A stretch of 64,000 nt of DNA, from assembly GCA_900215285.1 (NCBI GenBank), contig OCMG01000004.1, forward strand, positions 496,001 through 560,000, given 5' to 3'. A model generated the notes under the pieces. That model worked only from the letters and a program-made list of their open reading frames with translations. It did not search any database and was not told where the DNA came from. Of this stretch, positions 19,424 through 28,070 are shown in pieces. Position 1 is the stretch's first letter. The number at the start of each line of letters is the position of its first letter. A program made the translations under genes and the position numbers. Source of the DNA: Ensifer adhaerens (lineage in GTDB: Bacteria > Pseudomonadota > Alphaproteobacteria > Rhizobiales > Rhizobiaceae).

Positions 19424-20056
19424 TCAGAAGCCGGCCGCAGCCGCTTGCTGATGCAGGCGCAGGTGGCTGACCGGCGCAACGCCACGCTCCTGCTGGCGCG
19501 GCTGATGGAGGTAAGGGCCGAACTGTTCGACGGCGCGGTCGAGTCGCTCCAGCACGGCGCGGTTCGCCAGGCGCCCTTCGGCAAAGTCGCGCTCGGACGC
19601 ATAGACCCCTGTCGCCAGCGTCTGCGCTTCGAAGAAGGAAAGAAGCGGACGCAGCTGATGCTCGATGATCAGCGCATGCTTTTCGCCGCCGCCGGTGGCC
19701 GCAAGCAGGATCGGCTTGCCGGAAAGCCAGGCGGGATCAAGAAGGTCGAAGAGATGTTTGAAGAGTCCGGGATAGCTGCCCTTGTAGACCGGAGTCGCGA
19801 TGACCAGCACCCTCGCCTGGACGATGCGATCGACGACGTGGCGGGCTTCCGCACCGAGATCGGCGAAGCTGCGCGCAAGACCAAGCTCCGATCCGAACTG
19901 TCCTAGATCGTAGACTTCAGCACTTTTCTCGAAACGGATGGCAGCGCGACGGACCGCCTCTTCCGTCAGCGTCCGGGTCTTCGACGGGGCGCTCAAGCTC
20001 CCGGAAAGGCCGACAATGACGGGGGCGGAAACCGCGGACGAGACGGTGGCAGGCAT
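19424..20056 (-). CDS. NAD(P)H-dependent FMN reductase (SsuE/MsuE type)
   Basis: A 210-residue flavodoxin-fold reductase: GLSGSLSAPSKT phosphate-binding loop near residue 17, ATPVYKGSYPGLFKHLFDLLD near 90, and LLAATGGGEKHALIIEHQLRPLL, the typical SsuE/MsuE block. It should supply FMNH2 to the LLM monooxygenase encoded next. AAGGAG lies six bases before the second ATG (20056); the first ATG (20062) abuts it. It is the first gene of the operon, and a 19-bp operator-like site lies 25 bp upstream. Confidence 0.93.
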   Translation of the reverse strand: MPATVSSAVSAPVIVGLSGSLSAPSKTRTLTEEAVRRAAIRFEKSAEVYDLGQFGSELGLARSFADLGAEARHVVDRIVQARVLVIATPVYKGSYPGLFKHLFDLLDPAWLSGKPILLAATGGGEKHALIIEHQLRPLLSFFEAQTLATGVYASERDFAEGRLANRAVLERLDRAVEQFGPYLHQPRQQERGVAPVSHLRLHQQAAAAGF

Positions 20057-20080
20057 GTGCATCTCCTTCGTGTGTAAAAC

Positions 20081-20099
20081 GTCTATCTTTTAAGTAGAC
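20081..20099 (-). promoter_or_regulatory. Shared operator motif, site C (before the FMN reductase operon)
   Basis: On the minus strand this reads GTCTAC, seven bases, ATAGAC. GTCTA and TAGAC are exact inverted arms nine bases apart. The same arrangement and orientation occur at 22529-22547 and 23143-23161, in front of two other minus-strand units. Sites A and C are also preceded by ATTA. Confidence 0.7.
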
Positions 20100-20287
20100 T
20101 AATCTCACGAAAGCTTTTCCGTCCATTCCATATTCGGCGTGGAAAGAGATGCGTCGGTCTCTGCAGCGGTGCGGAAACGATAAAATTTCTCTCCGCGTTT
20201 TCGGTCCCTTCCCCGCCAATCAATTCGGGGCCGGCATCCCTTTCAGAATCCCGGCCCCGGCAATTTTCATGACGTTCTGTCGCGCTG

Positions 20288-21643
20288 CTATGGAAGGCGA
20301 GCTACGGAACCGCGTGAGACGGATCGCCCGCCTGCGGCGATCCGCTCGGCGATCTGGCGCGCCTGCTCCCTGATATCGGGCACTGCGATCGCCTCCCAGA
20401 ACGTGCCGAGCGTCACCGGTCCGATGCCGAAAATGCGGGCAGAGGGTTCGCCCCGGCCATTCACCAGCGCGCAATGACGGTCGAATTCCAGCCCGAGGCC
20501 GAGCCGCTCAAGACGGGCCGTGCCGGTTTCCATGAGCGCCTGGGCAAGGCCCTGCTGCGCCGGATCGGCGCGGCGGCGGACGCCCCGGCAGTCATAGATG
20601 ACATCGGCCTTGAAGGGCTGCGGTTCATCCCAGCCGGGACGGAGGATATCGGCAAACAGGCGCTCGCCGCAGCGCGCGGCGGAGACGAACCGGCCCCTGA
20701 CGATCTCGAGCTGGCCGGTCTCCAGCACATGCTCGATCCGCTCGGCCTGTGCCGGCGGCATGCGATGGCGATGAACATCCCACAGACACACCGCATGTCG
20801 CAGGAAGCGCTGGCGGGATTCGACCGGCAGATTTTTCCAGACCGTCTGGATATGCGGGCGCATTCCATCCATGACATCGCGCCAGTCGCCGCCATTCGCA
20901 ACATGCGTCCGCACCAGATCGGTGAGCCATCGGGTCAGGTAATGAAGGCTCGCCCCCAGCGGAATATCGGCGGTGGAGAGCTGCAGGGGCCGATGCAACG
21001 CATGGCGCTGCGGCAGCAGACCGCGCCGCGAGACCGCGACGATCTTGCCGCGGTGACCGGCATCGAGAAGCGAGAGAACCGTGTCCACCATGGTCAGCCC
21101 CGTGCCGACGATCAGCACGCGCGCCTCCCTGCTGTCTGGAAGCGGACCGGTCCACGGATTGGAGAGAAGCGCTTCACCTTCGTCCGTCACGCCAAAGCCG
21201 GTTGCCACGACAGCGAAATGCGCGGGCAGCGAGGAGCCATCGGCAAGCGTCACTTCGACTCCGTTTTCCAGTTCGCGCATGCCGATGCAGGTCTGGTTGA
21301 GAACGCGCAGCTTGCCGACAGGCGCTGTTTCCCTCAGCGCGGCCTCCAGATAGTCGCCGTAGACGCCACGCGGCACGAAGGGCCCTTTGCGGCTCAGCTC
21401 GGGATGATGGATCGCCAGCCAGCGATCGAAATGGTCGGGCGTGCCGGAAAAGGCGCTCAACTGGCCGGAGCGGACATTGAAGAGATGCGACGGGTTGGTG
21501 GTCGAATAGGCGACGCCCCTGCCGATCTCGCCGCCGGCTTCAACCAGGGTGACGCGCAGGGCACCATCGCCCAGCCGGAACAGATTCGCGGCCATGATGG
21601 CCCCGCTGGCCCCGCCGCCTGCAATTACGATGTGATGCGTCAT
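20288..21643 (-). CDS. FAD/NAD(P)-binding protein (flavin monooxygenase-like)
   Basis: A 451-residue two-dinucleotide-fold protein. The N-terminal FAD motif is IVIAGGGASGAIMAANL (residues 4-20), followed by GRGVAYSTTNPSHLFNVRSG; a second GTG loop (VLIVGTGLTMVDT) is near 155, and a C-terminal IFGIGPVTLGTFWEA completes the NAD_binding_9 type fold. GGGAGG precedes the ATG at 21643. Function is unknown; these proteins are often annotated hydroxyacylglutathione hydrolase or FAD-dependent oxidoreductase without data. It follows the Rrf2 gene by 40 bp on the same strand, in a region whose other genes handle sulfur compounds. Confidence 0.85.
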   Translation of the reverse strand: MTHHIVIAGGGASGAIMAANLFRLGDGALRVTLVEAGGEIGRGVAYSTTNPSHLFNVRSGQLSAFSGTPDHFDRWLAIHHPELSRKGPFVPRGVYGDYLEAALRETAPVGKLRVLNQTCIGMRELENGVEVTLADGSSLPAHFAVVATGFGVTDEGEALLSNPWTGPLPDSREARVLIVGTGLTMVDTVLSLLDAGHRGKIVAVSRRGLLPQRHALHRPLQLSTADIPLGASLHYLTRWLTDLVRTHVANGGDWRDVMDGMRPHIQTVWKNLPVESRQRFLRHAVCLWDVHRHRMPPAQAERIEHVLETGQLEIVRGRFVSAARCGERLFADILRPGWDEPQPFKADVIYDCRGVRRRADPAQQGLAQALMETGTARLERLGLGLEFDRHCALVNGRGEPSARIFGIGPVTLGTFWEAIAVPDIREQARQIAERIAAGGRSVSRGSVARLP

Positions 21644-21683
21644 TTCCGCCTCCCGGGTTGGAGCGGAAACCGCAAGGCACCGC

Positions 21684-22142
21684 TCAGGATATTTCCAGAA
21701 ACTCGTCTTCCTCGAGGCTTGCCGCCTCGACCATGGAACGCATGTCTGCCAGCGACTTCGTATCGAGTACGGATGCGATCGCCTCGCGGACTTCGAGCAT
21801 CGACAGGCGCACGGGGCAGGTCGCCTCGTCCACGCAATCGCTGCAACGATGATAGGCCGTGCGGCTGGCGCAGCTGATCGGCGCCAGCGGACCATCGAGA
21901 ACCCTGAGCGCATGGCCGACCATGATCTCTTCCGGACGATGGGCCAGACGATAGCCACCGGTGCGGCCCTTTCGCGTTTCGACAAAGCCGCCAACGCGCA
22001 GATCGGCGAGGATCGCGTCGAGAAACTTCTTCGACATGCCGTAAGTCTCGGCGATCTCCACCGATTGGGCGACGGTTCCCTCGGGGATGCCCGATAGGTA
22101 ATGAAGCGCCTTCAAACCATACTTGCCCTTCATCGTGAGCAT
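21684..22142 (-). CDS. Rrf2-family transcriptional regulator with Cys cluster
   Basis: A 152-residue regulator. The N-terminal winged helix is MLTMKGKYGLKALHYL, then MSKKFLDAILADLRVGGFVETRKGRTGGYRL. A cysteine cluster C91-X8-C100-X2-C103-X5-C109 is in the position used for Fe-S ligands in IscR/RirA/NsrR-type proteins, so it probably senses iron-sulfur status, cysteine supply or redox. I chose the ATG at 22142, matching usual family N-termini; another ATG at 22154 directly abuts GGAAGG. It is probably cotranscribed with the FAD protein gene. Confidence 0.9.
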   Translation of the reverse strand: MLTMKGKYGLKALHYLSGIPEGTVAQSVEIAETYGMSKKFLDAILADLRVGGFVETRKGRTGGYRLAHRPEEIMVGHALRVLDGPLAPISCASRTAYHRCSDCVDEATCPVRLSMLEVREAIASVLDTKSLADMRSMVEAASLEEDEFLEIS

Positions 22143-22333
22143 CGGTCTGCACATCCTTCCGGCGACGCGCCAGGCGGCGAAGGAACCTCGCCTTCTCCTT
22201 GTCCGTCGTCACTCTCGTCTCGAACTCATGCATCGCAGGTCTCCGTCGATTTTCTCGACCACCTAGCGATTTTGCGGTTTCAGGCGCGATGTCGGCCTTG
22301 TGGCCGGGCACACGCACCTCGTCTTTTCAGCCC

Positions 22334-22483
22334 TTAGAAAAACGCACCGGGCTTCAGAACCAGAACCGCAACCACGCCATAGGCAGCCAGGAATGCCATC
22401 CAGCCCGATGCCCGCACGAACGCGGACCCGCTGAAATTCTGACTCGTCTTGATATGCGAATTCGTCGTCTGTCTTGTCGTCAT
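22334..22483 (-). CDS. 49-residue single-pass membrane peptide, unknown function
   Basis: A short ORF with a hydrophilic Ser/Thr-rich N-terminal half and one strong membrane helix near the C-terminus (WMAFLAAYGVVAVLVL). GGGAGG lies six bases before the ATG at 22483, a very good ribosome binding site for this window. It is preceded by one of the three shared 19-bp motifs and followed, after about 190 bp, by the Rrf2 gene. No family recognised. The strong RBS and operator argue that it is real. Confidence 0.7.
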   Translation of the reverse strand: MTTRQTTNSHIKTSQNFSGSAFVRASGWMAFLAAYGVVAVLVLKPGAFF

Positions 22484-22528
22484 GGCAACCTCCCTTTTCG
22501 GGCTGAATGCTCTCTTGAACACAAGATA

Positions 22529-22547
22529 ATCTATTACGTTTGTAGAC
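22529..22547 (-). promoter_or_regulatory. Shared operator motif, site B (before the membrane peptide/Rrf2 unit)
   Basis: On the minus strand it reads GTCTAC, seven bases, ATAGAT, one base different from the other two sites. It lies 46 bp before the start of the 49-residue ORF. Confidence 0.65.
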
Positions 22548-22615
22548 TTTGTAAATTCTCTTTCTGCTGGCCTCAGGAGAAAATTCATCTCCTTTGCGGC
22601 GAAAACGCGGCGCGT

Positions 22616-23080
22616 TCAGCGATGAACGGTATCGACCGGATAGGCGGTCGTACTCTTGATCCGCTCCATGGCGAAATGGGAGGTCACATTCTTGAGAGCG
22701 ACGGTTTCGGTCAGGCGGCGATAGAACGCATCGAAGGCCGCCATGTCGGCGACTGCCACCTTGAGCATGTAATCTATCTCACCGGCCATGCGGTGAATTT
22801 CCATCACCTCCGGCATGGCGCCGATCGTCTGCGAGAAATTGTCCCGCCAGGCCGGGCTGTGGTCTGCCGCCTCAATGGCGACGAAGACAGTCAGCCCCAG
22901 GCCCACCGCTTCGGGCGAGACAAGAGCGACGCGGCGCAGGATGATGCCGCTCTGCTCCAACTTCTGGATCCGCTTCCAGCATGGCGTCTGCGAGAGCGCC
23001 ACCTGGTCTGCAATCTGCGCCACGGACAAGGTGGCATCGTTCTGCAGCGCGTCGATGATCTTGCGGTCTATCAGATCCAT
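22616..23080 (-). CDS. Lrp/AsnC-family transcriptional regulator
   Basis: A 154-residue feast/famine regulator. The N-terminal HTH is MDLIDRKIIDALQNDATLSVAQIADQVALSQTPCWKRIQKLE, the standard Lrp pattern, and the C-terminal RAM effector domain contains EVMEIHRMAGEIDYMLKV. GGGAG lies seven bases before the ATG at 23080; the longer open frame starts in noncoding sequence. It is the last gene on the minus strand of the sulfur-type region and carries the shared motif in its own promoter, which suggests autoregulation and perhaps control of the neighbouring operons. Confidence 0.93.
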   Translation of the reverse strand: MDLIDRKIIDALQNDATLSVAQIADQVALSQTPCWKRIQKLEQSGIILRRVALVSPEAVGLGLTVFVAIEAADHSPAWRDNFSQTIGAMPEVMEIHRMAGEIDYMLKVAVADMAAFDAFYRRLTETVALKNVTSHFAMERIKSTTAYPVDTVHR

Positions 23081-23142
23081 GGTCGTCTCCCGGCCCCATT
23101 GTTTCGGGCGCGCGCCCGGTTGGCAGAGATCATAGTCATATT

Positions 23143-23161
23143 GTCTATAATTCTTGTAGAC
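23143..23161 (-). promoter_or_regulatory. Shared operator motif, site A (before the Lrp/AsnC gene)
   Basis: On the minus strand it reads GTCTAC, AAGAATT, ATAGAC: exact GTCTA/TAGAC arms nine bases apart, 63 bp before the Lrp start. The rest of the 23081-23469 gap holds no gene; its right half is AT-rich and probably contains the promoter of the 37-residue ORF. Confidence 0.7.
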
Positions 23162-23469
23162 TAATTTGATCTCGAATTTCGGGGCTTTTTGAAATTTCCG
23201 TCTCCCCTGGTGCATGTCCGGTAGAATGGAAGGGTGAAATGAAGGCCATCGGCACGCTTGCGAGAAGACAGGGCGCCATGCGCTATTCTTTACAAGGTCA
23301 CGCAGTGAAAAAGGCGGATATCCTGCCTGTTTTCATTGTTAACACTTCGTTAACAAGTCAAAATAGTGATCTTCCAAGTCTAGCTCGAGGAATTACGTAA
23401 GCTACAGACAAGCGAACCCGATTATGTTTGAGGTGCACTATGACAATGATGTCATCAAAGGAATGAGCA

Positions 23470-23583
23470 ATGATTGTTCTTGGAATGAGCGCCACGCTTA
23501 TCGCCACATTCACCCTGGCGGCGTTCACCCTTCTTCTCAACATCGATAATGGCAGGCAGGCACCCGTAGACCCCGTCTTCTGA
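23470..23583 (+). CDS. 37-residue single-pass membrane peptide (too short for standard calling)
   Basis: ATG at 23470 opens a frame of 37 residues ending at TGA 23583. It is almost entirely one hydrophobic helix (from IVLGMSATL to LLLNI), followed by a short polar tail NGRQAPVDPVF. AAAGGA lies seven bases upstream of the ATG, a strong RBS at ideal spacing. No family recognised. Evidence is limited to RBS, hydrophobic periodicity and a plausible AT-rich promoter region upstream. Confidence 0.5.
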   Translation: MIVLGMSATLIATFTLAAFTLLLNIDNGRQAPVDPVF

Positions 23584-23752
23584 CCGATCTTTTCACGCAG
23601 GTGCGAAAGGCATGGGGCCGATCATGAGGGGGCGCAAGACGGACGCTTGCGTCCAGCCGGAGCCTTCAACAGATTGCGCTCGTCGAGATTGACTTGTCGC
23701 TTATGGCTTGGAAGATTGAGCCGACACTCTCGGTGAGGCCGGACTTCGTTTC

Positions 23753-24244
23753 ATGAGCATTCAGACCGTCAAAGACTTCTTCGCGTCCCACGCACCCGAC
23801 ATTTCCGTTATCGAACTCGAAACCAGCACGGCCACCGTGGCGCTGGCGGCTGAAGCCCATGGCGTGGAACCGGGACAGATTGCCAAGACGCTTGCGTTCC
23901 GCACTGATGACGGCGTCATCCTGATCGTGGCGCGCGGCGACGCCCGCATCGACAACAAGAAATTCAAGGCGATCTTCGGCGGCAAGCCGCGGATGCTTCC
24001 GCTGGAGGAGGTGGAGGTCGAGACATCGCACCCGGTCGGCGGCGTCTGCCCATTCGGTTTGCCGCGCACCATTCCCGTCTATTGCGACGTGTCGCTCAGA
24101 GCCTATGCGGTGGTCGTGCCCGCGGCAGGAGCGATCAACGCCGCCGTGAGGATTGCACCGGAACGGATCGTCGAACTGACGTTGGCGAGATGGATCGATG
24201 TCTGCCAGGATCCGCCGGTGGCCGCAGCGGGCTCAGAAGCCTGA
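23753..24244 (+). CDS. YbaK/EbsC-type aminoacyl-tRNA deacylase
   Basis: A 163-residue single-domain trans-editing protein of the YbaK/ProX superfamily. Typical blocks are AHGVEPGQIAKTLAFR (with the conserved Lys), FKAIFGGKPRMLPLEEV and HPVGGVCPFGLP near residue 97. These proteins hydrolyse mischarged tRNAs such as Cys- or Ala-tRNAPro. Which one this acts on cannot be told. Its stop lies 12 bases inside the 3' end of the convergent sugar transferase gene. Confidence 0.9.
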   Translation: MSIQTVKDFFASHAPDISVIELETSTATVALAAEAHGVEPGQIAKTLAFRTDDGVILIVARGDARIDNKKFKAIFGGKPRMLPLEEVEVETSHPVGGVCPFGLPRTIPVYCDVSLRAYAVVVPAAGAINAAVRIAPERIVELTLARWIDVCQDPPVAAAGSEA

Positions 24245-24982
24245 GCCACCGAAAACCTCGCTGCGCAGCGTTCCGTAAAGGATGCGGATATCCAGCAGCA
24301 GCGAATAGTTCTCGACATAATGCAGATCGGCTGCGGCGCGGGCGCGTGCCTTGCTGGCAAGAACAGTCGGCCCGCGAAGCCCACGCATCTGCGCAAGACC
24401 GGTGATGCCGGGCTGCACCCTATGGCGCTTGTGATAGTCGGGCACCAGCTCTTCATAGAGCATGCCGGCAGCCATCATGCCAATGGCATGCGGTCGAGGC
24501 CCCACCAGCGACATATCGCCCTTGAGCACATTGAGAAGTTGCGGAAGCTCATCCAGATTGGTTTTTCGCAGGACGGCCCCCAAGGGGGTAATGCGGTGGT
24601 CACCGACGCAGGTCTGAGCCACACCAGACTGGTCCGAGAGATCCGAATACATCGTCCGGAACTTGTAGACCCTGATCTTCCCGCAGCCCTTTCCCCAGCG
24701 AAGCTGCGAAAACAGGGCCGGACCCGGACTCGTCATGCGGATGGCGATTGCGATGATCACCAGCAGCGGAAGGAAGACAAGCAAGGCGGAGGCCGACAAG
24801 ACGATATCCATCCCGCGCTTGAGCCCCAGCTGCACGGATTTTTCCTCGACACGACGAAGCGCTCGACCCCGTCGCCCCGCGACGTCGACCGCCTGCACCC
24901 TCTCGACTTGCCCTGCTGTTTCTTGACCAACAAAATCCAGGTCGTTGACCGCCATCTGAAAATCCCAGTCTGAAATGCCCAA
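24233..24982 (-). CDS. Bacterial sugar transferase (ExoY/PssA-like undecaprenyl-phosphate glycosyl-1-P transferase)
   Basis: A 249-residue protein. A cytosolic N-terminus precedes a single hydrophobic hairpin (about residues 57-80, [19 protein letters not shown]), then the catalytic domain with [40 protein letters not shown] and [15 protein letters not shown]. It should transfer a sugar 1-phosphate to the lipid carrier as the first step of exopolysaccharide synthesis. No other polysaccharide gene is nearby, so it is an isolated initiating enzyme. A 590-bp AT-rich region lies upstream. Confidence 0.92.
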   Translation of the reverse strand: MGISDWDFQMAVNDLDFVGQETAGQVERVQAVDVAGRRGRALRRVEEKSVQLGLKRGMDIVLSASALLVFLPLLVIIAIAIRMTSPGPALFSQLRWGKGCGKIRVYKFRTMYSDLSDQSGVAQTCVGDHRITPLGAVLRKTNLDELPQLLNVLKGDMSLVGPRPHAIGMMAAGMLYEELVPDYHKRHRVQPGITGLAQMRGLRGPTVLASKARARAAADLHYVENYSLLLDIRILYGTLRSEVFGGSGF

Positions 24983-25572
24983 CGATACACGAACTGCGCT
25001 GACTAAAATGCCCCCAGCATGGAAGCACCATAGCGGACCTGACTTCCAACTGACAACAGAATTTACACTCTGTTAATCTTGTTCTTGAAATTCTCGTTCA
25101 TCAATCCGATTCCCGCAGGCCGTATCTCAACATGAGAAATACAATCTGTATTTATATGTTCTTGTGCAATGCGATATTCTTTCTGCACAACGGAATATTC
25201 AGAACATCCCGCTGAGAAGAAAGCTTGTCGCCGGAAACGTTATATTCGATAGATCATGCAAGTCGCTTCATTAGCATCGACTGATGATACTGATCGGCTT
25301 GCGCAAGACTTGAGAGAAGAAGAAGCATCGTTATCGACAGATGCGAACTATTCTTCAAGCTCCTCAACCAAGACTTGAATAGAATTTTTTGCAACGCAGG
25401 CATGCATATTGCGCAAGTGTCGCGTTTCCGGCAGCTGAAGCACCCTCCTGTACTGAAATGATCTCACCACGCCTCGATATTCTGAGGCATGCTGCCCCAG
25501 CCACCTGCTGCCGTTGAACGGAGGCCTTCGGGGTTGCGCGCCGAACTTAAAGTCGTCCGAACCGATCGCCGA
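24983..25572. promoter_or_regulatory. 590-bp AT-rich intergenic region with inverted repeats
   Basis: No convincing ORF on either strand. The region is clearly richer in A/T than its surroundings. It holds AAATACA-ATC-TGTATTT (25137-25153), a perfect 7-bp inverted repeat, and ACAGA/TCTGT arms near 25050-25070. It is the upstream region of the sugar transferase and lies downstream of lepA, so it probably carries complex control of exopolysaccharide initiation. Confidence 0.5.
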
Positions 25573-27399
25573 TCAGTTCTCCTCCATCTTGAGCGCGGCA
25601 ATAAACGCTTCCTGCGGGATTTCGACCTTGCCGAACTGCCGCATGCGCTTCTTGCCTTCCTTCTGCTTCTCCAGAAGCTTGCGCTTGCGGGTGGCGTCGC
25701 CGCCGTAGCACTTCGCGGTCACGTCCTTCCGCAGCGCGCGGACGGTTTCACGCGCAATGACCTTGCCGCCGATGGCGGCCTGGATCGGGATCTGGAACAT
25801 GTGCGGCGGGATGAGCTCCTTCAGCTTCTCGCACATGGCGCGGCCGCGGCGGTCGGCGGCGGAACGGTGGACGAGGATGGAGAGCGCATCCACCGGGTCG
25901 CCATTGACCAGGATGTTGAGCTTGACGAGATCGCCTTCGCGATAGTCGGCCAGATTGTAGTCGAAGGAGGCATAGCCCTTGGAGATCGACTTCAGGCGGT
26001 CATAGAAGTCGAAGACGACTTCGTTGAGCGGCAGTTCGTAGGACACCATGGCACGGCTGCCGACATAGGACAGGTCCGTCTGGATGCCGCGGCGGTCCTG
26101 GCAGAGCTTGAGGATCGAGCCGAGATATTCGTCCGGCGTCATGATCGTCGCCTTGATCCAAGGCTCGTGGATTTCGTCAATCTTCACGACATCCGGCATG
26201 TCCGCCGGATTGTGCAGCTCGCGCTCCGTGCCGTCCGTCAACCTGATCTTGTAGACGACCGACGGGGCGGTTGCCACGAGATCGAGATTGAATTCGCGTT
26301 CCAGACGCTCCTGGATGATTTCGAGATGCAAGAGGCCCAGGAAGCCGCAGCGGAAGCCGAAGCCGAGCGCTGCCGACGATTCCATTTCGAAGGAGAAGGA
26401 CGCGTCGTTGAGGCGCAGCTTGCCCATGGCGGCGCGCAAGTCTTCAAAATCGGCTGCATCGACGGGGAAGAGGCCGCAGAAGACCACCGGCTGCGCCGGC
26501 TTGAAGCCCGGCAGCGCCTTGTCGGTCGGGCGTTTGTCCTCGGTGATCGTATCGCCGACGCGGGTGTCTGCCACCTCCTTGATCGAGGCGGTGATGAAGC
26601 CGATCTCGCCGGGGCCGAGTTCCTCGACATTGACCATCTTGGGCGTGATGACGCCGACGCGCTCGACGCCATACTTGGCGTCCGTGCCCATCATGCGGAT
26701 GGTCATGCCCTTCTTCAGCACGCCATCGAGGATGCGCACCAGAACGATGACGCCGAGATAGGTGTCGTACCAGCTGTCGACCAGCAGGGCCTTGAGCGGC
26801 GCATCGGCACCCTTCTCGCTCTTCGGCGCGGGCAGCTTGTGGACGATGGCTTCGAGAACGTCGGGAATGCCGAGACCCGTCTTGGCCGAGATCAGCACGG
26901 CTTCGGAAGCATCGATGCCGATCACTTCCTCGATCTGTTCCTTCACGCGGTCCGGCTCTGCTGCGGGCAGGTCGACCTTGTTGAGAACCGTGACGATCTC
27001 GTGATTGTTGTCGATCGCCTGATAGACATTGGCGAGCGTCTGCGCCTCGACACCCTGCGACGCGTCGACGACCAGAAGCGAGCCTTCGCAGGCCGAGAGC
27101 GAGCGCGAGACTTCATAGGTGAAGTCGACGTGGCCGGGTGTGTCGATGAGGTTCAGGATATAGTCCTCGCCATTGTTGGCCTTGTATTTCAGACGCACTG
27201 TCTGGGCCTTGATGGTGATGCCGCGTTCCTTCTCGATATCCATGTTATCGAGAACCTGTTCCGACATCTCGCGCAGTTCCAGACCACCGCAGGTCTGGAT
27301 CAGGCGGTCGGCCAGCGTCGATTTCCCATGGTCGATATGGGCGACGATGGAGAAGTTGCGGATATGGTCGAGGGGGATGCGGGTCGAATCTGTGCTCAT
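25573..27399 (-). CDS. lepA: Elongation factor 4 (LepA)
   Basis: A 608-residue translational GTPase, the normal length. G1 is AHIDHGKST (about 20-28), G2/G3 [11 protein letters not shown] and DTPGHVDF, G4 NKVDLP, followed by the LepA-specific C-terminal domain ([25 protein letters not shown]). It acts on ribosomes under stress or during assembly. It is monocistronic here. Confidence 0.98.
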   Translation of the reverse strand: MSTDSTRIPLDHIRNFSIVAHIDHGKSTLADRLIQTCGGLELREMSEQVLDNMDIEKERGITIKAQTVRLKYKANNGEDYILNLIDTPGHVDFTYEVSRSLSACEGSLLVVDASQGVEAQTLANVYQAIDNNHEIVTVLNKVDLPAAEPDRVKEQIEEVIGIDASEAVLISAKTGLGIPDVLEAIVHKLPAPKSEKGADAPLKALLVDSWYDTYLGVIVLVRILDGVLKKGMTIRMMGTDAKYGVERVGVITPKMVNVEELGPGEIGFITASIKEVADTRVGDTITEDKRPTDKALPGFKPAQPVVFCGLFPVDAADFEDLRAAMGKLRLNDASFSFEMESSAALGFGFRCGFLGLLHLEIIQERLEREFNLDLVATAPSVVYKIRLTDGTERELHNPADMPDVVKIDEIHEPWIKATIMTPDEYLGSILKLCQDRRGIQTDLSYVGSRAMVSYELPLNEVVFDFYDRLKSISKGYASFDYNLADYREGDLVKLNILVNGDPVDALSILVHRSAADRRGRAMCEKLKELIPPHMFQIPIQAAIGGKVIARETVRALRKDVTAKCYGGDATRKRKLLEKQKEGKKRMRQFGKVEIPQEAFIAALKMEEN

Positions 27400-27480
27400 G
27401 GTCCGGCCATATAGCAGCGGTCCAGACCCTGGAAAAGCGGAATTATAAGGGTTTGCGTGGTTAATGACCGCGCGGGCACT

Positions 27481-27885
27481 TCAATTTCCCTCGGCCACAC
27501 GCCGGATGGGCAGAATGGAGCGGATGCGGGCATCGCGCAGCCACAGCCCGCCCCACATGAAGGCGGCGAGATAGAAGCTGAAGAGGATATGCGAGAAGAG
27601 CGGACTTTCCGCTCTCACCTGCGTGGCAATCGCGCCACCGAAGAGGCCGGTCATGATGATCGCGCCGAGCAGGCTGGTGGCAGGGATGACGTAGAGGACG
27701 GTGCCAGCAAGTTCGATCAGGCCGATCATCAGCGCGTAACCGTGCGGCCAGCCAAGTGCCTTGAGCGTGTCTTCGGCAACGGCCATGCCAAGCAGCTTTG
27801 GCGCGACCGAGGCGCCCAGCATGAAGAGCACGAAGAGCGCGCTCAGGGTCCGTCCGGTCCGGATCATCCACGGCCTGTTTTCCAT
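27481..27885 (-). CDS. DoxX-like membrane protein
   Basis: A 134-residue (141 with an earlier ATG at 27906) four-helix membrane protein of the DoxX/DUF4267-like superfamily, with PKLLGMAVAEDTLKALGWPHGYALMIGLIELAGTVLYVIP and GGAIATQVRAESPLFSHILF. The second ATG has a GGGGG ribosome site seven bases upstream, so I prefer 27885. It is divergent from the YCII/ECF sigma unit, and a perfect 12-bp palindrome lies in the gap. Such DoxX genes are often controlled by ArsR-type repressors, but none is present here. Confidence 0.8.
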   Translation of the reverse strand: MENRPWMIRTGRTLSALFVLFMLGASVAPKLLGMAVAEDTLKALGWPHGYALMIGLIELAGTVLYVIPATSLLGAIIMTGLFGGAIATQVRAESPLFSHILFSFYLAAFMWGGLWLRDARIRSILPIRRVAEGN

Positions 27886-27908
27886 GCGAACGCCCCCACG
27901 TTTCATTA

Positions 27909-27920
27909 GTTGATATCAAC
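27909..27920. promoter_or_regulatory. Perfect palindrome, DoxX/YCII intergenic region
   Basis: GTTGATATCAAC is a 12-bp perfect palindrome starting 24 bp before the preferred DoxX start. It resembles operators of ArsR-type repressors, by symmetry only. Confidence 0.5.
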
Positions 27921-27984
27921 ACTAGTCGGATGCGCGCAGCTTCGGCAAGTGCCGGAGGCGCGATTGCATTTTTTTCTCAGGTGA

Positions 27985-28011
27985 TGTCGATTCACACAGA
28001 GCCCGTGCGTC
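27985..28011 (+). promoter_or_regulatory. Candidate ECF42-type promoter
   Basis: TGTCGA (27985-27990) and CGTC (28008-28011) are separated by 17 bases and lie about 60 bp before the YCII start. As I recall, ECF42 group sigma factors recognise a TGTCGA -35 and a CG(A/T)C -10, so the pair encoded downstream may drive its own expression. Confidence 0.45.
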
Positions 28012-28070
28012 TCTTTGTCGACGGCGCCGATGGGCGGGGCCGCAGACAAGCCCAAGGAGGGGCGGAATTC

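Noticed and set aside
15161-20056. Naming the operon ssuEDCAB outright
   Set aside because: The monooxygenase belongs to the NtaA/SnaA/DszA group rather than clearly to SsuD, so the substrate, and therefore the gene symbols, are not secure.
21640-22317. Minus-strand frame beginning MHEFETRVTTDKEKARFLRR near 22230, with a fair RBS
   Set aside because: It runs through the whole Rrf2 gene in another frame and turns into low-quality Arg/Gly-rich sequence. Only its first 25 or so codons look protein-like, so I could not support it.
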